Below are positions 49,620 through 64,000 of a stretch of 64,000 bases of DNA, in pieces. Under the pieces are notes generated by a model. The model worked only from the letters and a program-made list of their open reading frames with translations, searched no databases and was not told the DNA's origin. Source of the DNA: Spirodela intermedia (taxonomy: Eukaryota > Streptophyta > Magnoliopsida > Alismatales > Araceae); the NCBI GenBank assembly GCA_902729315.2, contig LR746274.1, positions 434,001 to 498,000 on the forward strand, in the 5' to 3' direction. Numbering within the stretch: position 1 is the first letter of the stretch; each line of letters starts with the position of its first letter. A program made the position numbers and the translations under genes.

Positions 49620-51656
49620 TCGCCAATTTATCAAAGACTGGGCCGTTGTTTTGTTTCTATGTTTGGAGTTTCGTTCTGAAGGAGAATTGGAGAGTCCGAA
49701 TGCTAGATCTGGGCCGGGTTCGGGTCCGGAGAGATGCGGCCGGACCCGAAAGCCAGGCCCTCTCTGTGGATCTGTGAGAGAGAAAGACACAGGAAAACAG
49801 AGAGTCAGCGAGAGAGAGAGAGAGAGAGAGAGGGAGAGATTTCCGGGCGCAGTTACCAGAAAAATGTCAATGAATGGTGGCGGTTTCGAGACGCAGTGAG
49901 ACCATTCTCACCTTCGCCGGTGTTGACCCGCCAAGATGGACGTACGAAAGTGAGGTCACGGTAAGGTTAAGATGACAGACAGACAGACTGCTCTGGTCTA
50001 ACCCATGATCGAATCTTCGTTGAAAACAGGTCACAAGAGGCGGCGGCAAAACAGAATATAATAGGAGGCCGAGACGGTCGACGTGGAGACCGCCGGAGAG
50101 AACCATGGAAGCTTCCAAAACGTGGGCGCTAGGGCCAAGGCAATAAATACCGTCCCCCCCGCCCCCCCCCCCCCGCCCCCCCCGCCACCGCCGCAGGCCG
50201 CGGTCAACATAGTTCCCTCTTTTCTGAACTTGTTCTTGTTCCCACTCGTTTTGACTCCCCCTCCGATCGCCAGGTAATTGTATAGAAAGGCCCTGTTTAT
50301 TGACTACCAGAAGATATCCCCGGCGTTCAGAGCTCGAAGGGGCGCAGATTGGGCGTGGCGTGGAGGTTTCGTACCGTACCTCAGGGTAAGATCCTCCCTC
50401 TCTCTCTCTCTCTCTTAACTTGTCCTTGTACGGTAATGCATGGCATAAATGAGGAGAGTACTCATACTTGCCGGTTTTGTGATTGAAACCGAGTTTCCTG
50501 GTCTATCATTGAATCGCTAGTAGAGGAGAATTGGAAGATAGAATATAGTTCCAGCTAGTAAGAAATCAATAGAGAAGGCATCAATTCGTAGTCTGATTTT
50601 CTCTCCTGTACCAGATTATTCGCCGCCCTGGCGTAGCTTGGCCTTTGATCTTGACTGGATTTGAAAGTTTGAAAGCTTTTTTCTCGTAAGATTGTTAAAA
50701 ATTTTCCACACCGCCGGTAGAAAACACCGTATGCGTAGAGTAAGTAGAGGAAAACATGGTATTACTCTTGAAAGCAGTAAGCTGGATACTCGATGATCTG
50801 GTTATCTCCATTGGAAAGTTGATTGATTCGGATACTGTTCTTGATATTGAGTGAAGATGGGTTGATGAAGGGATGAGATTCTGTGGGCATGTTTTGTGAC
50901 AGGCGTACTCCTAAAACTGAACAAGTTAGCTTTGTAATACAATTATGAGAGCTTCAATTCCTAAATAGAGGATATTAAGCTCTAAAACAACTACAGGAAT
51001 GTGAACGTTCCGATTGAACGTGAGACGTTTTAGAGAGAGGGTGAGAGAGACAGAAGAAAATATCTAAAAGTTTTCCAGGTGTTGTGGCGATGTTTTGATG
51101 GCATCAGAGGGAGCATAGGAAGGTCGTAATGTGTGCAGCAAGGCCGGAAAAGTAGTGTGCGAGTTAGATTTGAGGGAAAATTCTGGAAACCAAGCTAAGT
51201 TGCATATCCAATAATGAGAAAAAGATTCCAACGAAAATAATTCTCTTTGATTTGGATTGTAACTATTTTTAGCGTTTAGTGGCGTTCTATATGGATTTCC
51301 TGAGCGGGAAAGCTAAGAACAGTTTCTATCTGTGCCTGTGCCTTGGTGCGGTTTGTGTCCATCATTCATTACCTTACATTTACCTAGTGAAGCTTGCAGA
51401 GTAGCATCGGGTTGATAATTGATGTTGCGGATCCTGATGGTGACAAGGCTTGTATTGATTCGTCGAATAGAATTTCACCGAGCATAAATTTCATGCAACT
51501 TTTTTTTATCGATTTCCACGCTACAATGATTTTTAATGAGCTGGATCATGGCAACCGTACTTGTCACACGTGCTGAACTTGTCACGGACACTAATGACTT
51601 GCCTAATATAGGACTCTGTTGATTTGCTCCTGATGCCTTTGACAGGGAAAGTAGAG
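49620..51656. other. Intergenic region and 5' untranslated region of LACS9
   Basis: The first 500 bases include a GA run (49809-49832) and a pyrimidine block of almost pure C at 50152-50184. A likely noncoding first exon ends at the donor CAGG/GTAAG (50386). A matching acceptor TTTGACAG ends at 51645, 12 bases before the ATG. The stretch 50386-51645 is therefore probably a 1.26-kb 5' UTR intron. No other gene is seen. Confidence 0.55.
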
Positions 51657-56875
<5,219 letters not shown>

Positions 56876-57169
56876 TCGATGGAGCTCACCTTCCTTGTTA
56901 GGGATGCTTCTCTCTCTCTCTCTCTCTCTCTCTCTGGCCCTGTCCGGATTTCCAGAGTAGGATAGTTCCACGTGCTGGTGATGTTTATATCTGCTACTGC
57001 CCATGGAACTGGCTTGGAAGCATCTAAGTTTTTTCATTCATATATGTATGTTGCCCTTCTTGTATCATTATTACATGAAACAGTTTGAATATAGGGGGAG
57101 CCAGTGTAACTTCAATCACTAATTATGAGAGAGAGAGAGAGAGAGAGGAAGGTTGTCCAGATGGTGTGG

Positions 57170-57342
57170 GGAACGAGCTCAGTCAACTGAAAAATGGGTC
57201 TCTAGAGAGAAGGACAGGGAGATTGGCGTCAATGACGACAGGGAAGGATCTCAGTCACGTCAATCATGGGGTTGCTAGAGAGAGAGAGAAGCTGGTCCAA
57301 ATTATGAGGGAGAGAACTCCAGTCAGTTCACTGTGACAGGTT
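57170..57342. repeat. Degenerate tandem repeat, about 70-base period
   Basis: Units begin GGGAACGAGCTCAGTCAACT (57170), GGGAAGGATCTCAGTCACGT (57240) and GGGAGAGAACTCCAGTCAGT (57308). The first two continue with AATGGGTCTCTAGAGAGAA and ATGGGGTTGCTAGAGAGAG. The third is truncated. Confidence 0.65.
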
Positions 57343-57480
57343 ATGAGCCTACTCTGCGCAAGCCTTCAAGCGTCAACTCCCTTCGTCCTTTTCTGCTCGG
57401 GTTACGCACTTCGACCGTCGGATTTCCCAGCTCTGATCCGCCGGATGTTGTTCGGAGGTATAAAAACCGGATCACATGTC

Positions 57481-57509
57481 GCACGTAACGGGAATAAACG
57501 GTTACGTGC
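57481..57509. promoter_or_regulatory. Inverted ACGT palindrome next to the TATA box
   Basis: GCACGTAAC (57481-57489) and GTTACGTGC (57501-57509) are perfect reverse complements with an 11-base spacer. Each arm carries an ACGT core, the kind bound by bZIP factors. The element sits about 25 bases upstream of the TATA box. Confidence 0.5.
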
Positions 57510-57534
57510 CCCCGCGCCCCTCCCTTCCTCTCTC

Positions 57535-57544
57535 TATATATATA
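57535..57544 (+). promoter_or_regulatory. Probable TATA box of the isocitrate dehydrogenase gene
   Basis: TATATATATA about 130 bases upstream of the ATG. The leader that would follow is a CT-rich tract (57570-57611). Confidence 0.5.
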
Positions 57545-57570
57545 CACGTACAGACCCGACACGCGCGCTG

Positions 57571-57605
<35 letters not shown>

Positions 57606-57674
57606 CCTCTCCCGCCCCTGGAACCCTAGTTTCCTGGGACTGGAGACCCCAAGGCATCAGTCCTCTAGCCTCGC

Positions 57675-60238
<2,564 letters not shown>

Positions 60239-60452
60239 GAGTGGGCCTTCCTTCCCTTCTCTTGTTCCTTCTACACTCACCTTATCCTTTCTTTCATCTG
60301 TCCCGTCCCATCATCTTCTCTATGTCCATGGCAATGGCTCATGAAGAAAAGAAGTGTTTTCCGCATTCGATCGCGAGAAAGACGACGTGGGTTTCGATTT
60401 CATCTCACGGACCCCACGACGCTCAGAAGGAGATGTGGCCGGTAAATGAGAG

Positions 60453-60557
60453 CGGATTCGATCGGAGAGAAAAGAAGCATCGAATCCGCTGTAACAGAGA
60501 GATGTGGAGAAGGGTGGATTCGATTGGAGGATGCTTCTTTTCTCTCCGATCAAATCC
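60453..60557. repeat. Hairpin-forming inverted repeat
   Basis: The arm at 60453-60480 reads GGATTCGATCGGAGAGAAAA then GAAGCATC. The arm at 60529-60557 reads GATGCTTCTTTTCTCTCCGA then TCAAATCC. The complement is near-perfect over 28 bases with a loop of about 48 bases. It abuts the inverted dehydrogenase fragment. Confidence 0.8.
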
Positions 60558-60559
60558 TT

Positions 60560-60712
60560 CTGCTGTAATATCGCGTGCTCTTTCCCCCCATTCGGTGCAA
60601 TTCACCGGGGCCACTGTTCGCGGCGATGGAGCTCCTGCCATTGGAGTAATCCAGTACCTCCTGCCATGAGGCCGGTGCCTCCGGCGATGACCCGCCGCCG
60701 TGTTGGCCCTCA
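60560..60712 (-). pseudogene. Fragment of NAD-isocitrate dehydrogenase (exon 3 end, intron, exon 4 start), inverted
   Basis: Read on the minus strand from 60712, the sequence has GGCCAACACGGCGGCGGG, one inserted T, then CATCGCCGGAGGCACCGG and the donor GGAGGTACT. About 50 bases later come CCGGTGAATTGCAC and GAGCACGCGATATT. These match exon 3 and the intron 3/exon 4 junction of the intact gene (59650-59708, 59950-60000). The acceptor AG has become AC, the extra T shifts the frame, and the intron lacks the long microsatellite. It is a broken partial copy. The translated block reads GGTGLMAGG, closer to the family norm than the GGASFMPGG of the intact neighbour. Confidence 0.85.
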
Positions 60713-60856
60713 CAATTTAGAGATAACTCAGGAAAACAATGCGAGGAAATCCTTTCGGCAACACTCCTGAACTAGCCTCCCTCCACCCCCTCCGGCGTTA
60801 TCTAATCTCTCGCTCTCTGTTGACTTGGAACAGGTTTCGCAGTCTTTTTATGTTGA

Positions 60857-61078
60857 CTTCCCTGAGCCTTCCCTCCTCGACTCGGGGTACCTATCACAGT
60901 CCTTCATCAGACGGTAGGGCTGGTAGATCGGGGTCTCGCGGAGCTTCTGGAGCACGTTGCCGGAGTCAAGGTCCTCCAAGAGGCTCTCCTCGCACATCTC
61001 CCTGCGGTCGGCGAGTTCGTACTTCTCAGCCGCTGCTAGAAGCTCACGTGGTGCTTCATGAAGACATCCTCCTGGGCT
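60857..61078 (-). pseudogene. BACK-domain fragment of a MATH-BTB gene, inverted and frameshifted
   Basis: The minus strand encodes QEDVFMKHHV, then after a one-base shift ELLAAAEKYELADRREM, CEESLLEDLDSGNVLQKLRE, TPIYQPYRLMKDCDRYP and a stop near 60857. This corresponds to the BACK region of At1g21780-type proteins (HRLALLQAAEKYDIADLKEA, LDDIDTKNVLERLQ). The same family is represented by the intact gene starting at 62109, but its BACK part lies outside the window. The fragment has no start, no BTB part and a frameshift. Confidence 0.8.
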
Positions 61079-61084
61079 TTATTT

Positions 61085-61228
61085 TTCTCCGGAAGGGGAG
61101 GGCATTATAGATCACGTGGTGTTCGTGTAGATTATTGTACGAGAATTGGTCAGATTTACTGTTCTCCGGAAGGAGAGGGCATTATAGCTTTCATCCAAAT
61201 TATTGTACGATAATTGATCAATTTACTG
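61085..61228. repeat. Tandem duplication of a MATH-BTB intron segment
   Basis: Two copies run from TTCTCCGGAAGG to ATTTACTG: 61085-61161 and 61162-61228. Both contain AGGGCATTATAG and ATTATTGTACGA. They resemble 63742-63810 in intron 2 of the intact gene (TTCTCTCCAGGAGG, ATTATTGTATGA). Confidence 0.8.
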
Positions 61229-61260
61229 TTCTCTCGTCTAAATCGGTACTCTTTTTCCTT

Positions 61261-61393
61261 GTAGTTCGTGAGAAGCTGCTAAGGAGCAGTGCCCTTAGCA
61301 GTCAGTCCCTTATTCCACTGTGAACCTGATTTATGCGTCTCGAACTTCATACTCGAAGTAAAGTTCTTGGACTTGAAGATATCTCATCAAAAT
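61261..61393 (+). pseudogene. Degenerate copy of MATH-BTB exon 3
   Basis: GTAGTTCGTGAGAAGCTGCT at 61261 parallels GTAGTTCATGAGAGGCTGCT at 63845 in the intact gene, including the acceptor TAG. Both end with a CTTGAAGATATC/TCTGAAGATATC word and a GTAAGA/G donor. The middle is strongly diverged, is 129 instead of 116 bases long, and contains in-frame stops. With the duplicated intron segment before it, this is a second, decayed copy of the intron 2/exon 3 region in the same orientation as the gene. Confidence 0.8.
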
Positions 61394-62108
61394 GTAAGAG
61401 CTGCCTCGAATTGACGCATATGCTTATGATTGACTAAACATCTACTCTCATTAACTCAACACTTCTTATGGGTCCTCAGTCTTTCTCGTAGGATATATCA
61501 ACAATGCCCTTGGTAGTGCTTGGCATACCCACCACCCTTCTAACTTCTGCCATAGCCAACTATGCCTCTCTCTTCCCTTAGCATTCTAGTGTACCCTTTG
61601 CCTAAGTCTCAAGACATGCCATAGAGTTATAGAGCTTGTAAAGGGAAGTCAAATCCTTGACGTACTCTCACACCAAATACTGTTTGTTTGTTAGTAGGAA
61701 TGTCTCAATCTCCTTCACACATTGATGGATGATTTAGCTTGATCCTCTCTATCCATGGTACATGTTTCTTTGGTGTTGGAGTATAGTTTATCATGCAGTT
61801 ACCTTGGTAGAAATCGGAAGTATGTCTCCAATTATTTCTTCATCACTTTCAAGTGGCATCCATGCCTAGTAGAAGTGGAGCTCCCCTCTCTCTCTCTCTC
61901 TCTCTCTCTCTCCCCTACGGATAAGAGTCCAGACGTCAGGCTTGGTAAGTACTGCCCATGGCCAGTGGAGGCCCGAACCGAGTCCCGACTCGGACCACTC
62001 GGGGGTTGATCACCGATTGGCTTCGAAGAGGTCAAGTGCCGCCCGCAGTTGGCGAAAAGCAGAGAGGGACGGGGTTGGCGCTCGCTGTGGACGAGGGCGA
62101 TCGGCGAG

Positions 62109-63964
62109 ATGAACTGCGGCGGGGGCAGCGTTGGCAGCGCCTCGAGCGACTCCAAGGTGGAGACCATATCGCGGCTGGCGCAGTGGAGGATCGAGAGCTT
62201 CGGACTCTGCACCTACCGCCGCTCCGATGCCTTCAAGGTCGGCATCTGGAATTGGTGAGGCAGATAGCCCTCCTCTACCGGGGGGATCGCACTGAATCAA
62301 CGAGGTTTCATTCCGGGAATAGTTGTTTATTCTCTTTTCGTTTTTCTGTCAGGTACATGTCTGTGGAGAAGAACAGGTATATGTACATCAGGCTGTTTCC
62401 GGAGCCGTGCCGCCTGTCTAAGGAGCAGCCCCCCATCGCCAAATTCGTGCTTCGCGTCTCCAACGTCGGGCCAGGCCGACGCCCATACATATCCCCTGGT
62501 ACTGGTCGAATTTTTCCCTGAATATGTTCCAGATGAATCCGGTTTCTCGTCGGCAGGTTCAATTGGATGCTTAAACCGATCTGCAGGTTCCGAGTTCCTC
62601 AAGTTCTTGCAAGGACTTGTTTTCTTCGTCTTCTTTTCGTCTCGCGTTCTCACAGATTTGGAGCCAAAATGGATTCCATGCTTTAAGAGTGATTATCCTC
62701 ATTGGACGTGCTAGGTCTAATTTTCCACCTCTATCTGTGGGGATCGATCCTATCAAGTGAACACTTTATCTGTGGGAATTACTTTCTCTTTCTTCATCAA
62801 TCGCGAGATTCATTGTTTGGAGCTTAAATCCACCTCTCTCTTGAGCGCCGTAGTTTATGGGCAGAGAAGGTGGGATGAATGAAAGACTATGATCCGGGAA
62901 TGATTTGGTAATGGTGGAAAAGCTTCAAGGTAAGATCATTGATTATATAATACGCTTTAAATATCTTTAAATGATAAACACACAGTAACTAAACTCGTTG
63001 ATGGTCCTCTCCCTTGGGATGAAACTTTTGATATCTTAAATCTATTGTCTCTGTTAAATTAAATAGAGATCTTATGAGATGGTTGAGACTAAGAGTGAAG
63101 ATGCTGTGTAGAGAATATGGTCTGCTAGGTCAGTTCCTCTGAGACATGAGGGACGAAGTAATGTCACAGAACAAGTAATTGGCCTTGATTCTACGTGGAC
63201 TGAAACATTGGTCAAGGAGAAGAACCCATGAGACCTGATGTGACTCAGGATTTTTACGGTGCCTTTGCAGAAATATCATCAAAGAAAATATAAGCACTGT
63301 GTCATACTATTAAAAGCATTCACAAGAGCTGGTTCTTAAGAGCTGGGGGAGAAATATCCCACTGAAAAGAGAATGCCATGGAGTTGTTGTCACTAGCAGT
63401 AGAAGAGAGGGGAAAAAAAAAAACTTGGATATAGTTGATAAATCTAGATATTTAATTGTACCAAGTCTATCACAGTGCAGTTCAGGGTTTCTGTTCTATG
63501 TTTTATAGCATTCTTTCCATATAGCATGATCAATATTTTTTTTTTCTACATTTTTTATTTCATTTTAATATACTTTTAGCGCATTTCTGCCGACTAGCAT
63601 CGTTTTGCTAGTTAATTTCCATGTGGTTCATAGCCATTTAAGACTGTTCTTCATGAAAAGTTCTCGTCAGTCCTATGAAAAAAAGTAGCTCTTTCTAGGT
63701 TAAAAACAGTAGTTTTGGTGTGTGTGTGTGATTGGGCTTTGTTCTCTCCAGGAGGGATAGGGGATTGTAGCGTTCATGTCGATTATTGTATGAGGATGGA
63801 TTTATTCACTGCTGTCTTCTAATCCGGTACTCTCTTTCATCGCTGTAGTTCATGAGAGGCTGCTGCGGACCAGTGATGACTTTGTCTGGCCGATTGATTC
63901 AACCTTCAATGGGAAGTTCATAATCGACGTGGAGTTTTTAGATCTGAAGATATCCCTTGTCAAT
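62109..63964 (+). CDS. MATH-BTB-BACK domain protein, first three coding exons (3' part outside window)
   Basis: Homologue of Arabidopsis At1g21780, a BTB/POZ protein expected to act as a substrate adaptor of CUL3 ubiquitin ligases. Exons in the window: 62109-62254, 62353-62498, 63849-63964, with a donor GTAAGA at 63965. The N-terminus reads SDSKVETISRLAQWRIESFG then YRRSDAFKVGIWNWYMSVEK, the MATH-like start. It continues RYMYIRLFPEPCRLSKEQPP, IAKFVLRVSNVGPGRRPYIS and SDDFVWPIDSTFNGKFIIDV, then EFLDLKISLVN. The BTB and BACK domains must lie beyond the right edge. Intron 2 (62499-63848) is 1.35 kb. ATG 62109 is the first ATG in frame and gives a Gly/Ser-rich lead of about 13 residues absent from Arabidopsis. 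Confidence 0.9.
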
Positions 63965-64000
63965 GTAAGAACAACCCCGAGCTATTTGTTCCTGGCCAAG

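Larger units (their letters stand above)
56876..57674. other. Intergenic region: tandem repeats, then promoter of the dehydrogenase gene
   Basis: It holds a (CT)n tract (56911-56935) in the LACS9 3' region, a GA run (57127-57146), a degenerate tandem repeat (57170-57342), and an ACGT palindrome, TATA box and CT-rich leader for the next gene. No coding sequence is seen. Confidence 0.65.
60239..62108. other. Rearranged intergenic region with gene fragments
   Basis: Between two intact genes lie a hairpin and pieces of both neighbouring gene families, annotated individually below. The part from about 61400 to 61880 is AT-rich, without a convincing frame. A (TC)n tract (61886-61913) lies about 200 bases before the next ATG. 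Confidence 0.7.

Noticed and set aside
49546-49899. Frame following the PDS5 end
   Set aside because: It overlaps the PDS5 terminal exon in another frame, runs into a GA microsatellite and has no recognisable domain.
61400-61880. Possible antisense retroelement-like coding remnant
   Set aside because: Minus-strand translation gives only short stretches between stops, with no catalytic or zinc-knuckle motif.

Overview
This is nuclear DNA from a flowering plant. The evidence is intron-rich genes with GT-AG junctions, plant-only families (SPARK-ectodomain and transmembrane receptor-like kinases, an LACS9-type plastid acyl-CoA synthetase, plant MRS2/MGT magnesium transporters, a LEA_2 protein), TGGGCC site II promoter elements and many (CT)n/(GA)n microsatellites. 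First exons are fairly GC-rich while introns and spacers are AT-rich. That, plus short spacers (about one gene per 5 kb), suits a compact monocot or early-diverging angiosperm, but the species cannot be fixed from sequence alone.

Layout, left to right: the last exon of a UBP27-type ubiquitin protease (168-425); nicotinate phosphoribosyltransferase, 15 exons (1249-9930); a receptor-like kinase, 7 exons (11599-14432); ribosomal protein eS10, 5 exons (15691-17987); a SPARK-domain receptor-like kinase, 9 exons (19448-23765); a LEA_2 membrane protein, 3 exons (26558-27633); UFM1, 4 exons (28130-30414); an MRS2/MGT magnesium transporter, 6 exons (31248-34613); a PDS5 cohesin-associated HEAT protein, 24 exons (35400-49619); LACS9-type long-chain acyl-CoA synthetase, 11 exons (51657-56875); the regulatory subunit of mitochondrial NAD-isocitrate dehydrogenase, 4 exons (57675-60238); and the first three coding exons of a MATH-BTB-BACK protein that runs off the right edge (62109-63964). 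I assembled exon chains by matching reading phase across each junction, and every complete model closes to a whole number of codons. All twelve genes lie on the plus strand.

The genes are mostly unrelated housekeeping and signalling functions: NAD salvage, TCA cycle, fatty-acid activation, Mg2+ transport, translation, ubiquitin and UFM1 modification, sister-chromatid cohesion and receptor signalling. They do not form an operon-like unit or a biosynthetic cluster.

The most unusual stretch is 60453-61393, between the isocitrate dehydrogenase and MATH-BTB genes. It holds a hairpin, an inverted broken copy of an isocitrate dehydrogenase exon-intron-exon junction, an inverted frameshifted BACK-domain fragment of a MATH-BTB gene, and a direct degenerate copy of that gene's intron 2/exon 3. 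Other structures worth attention are the four-unit site II repeat promoter of eS10, the eS10 start codon isolated on its own exon, an E2F-type site upstream of PDS5, an ACGT palindrome next to the TATA box of the dehydrogenase gene, and an inverted-repeat element in the last eS10 intron. I did not find a convincing new multi-gene system.
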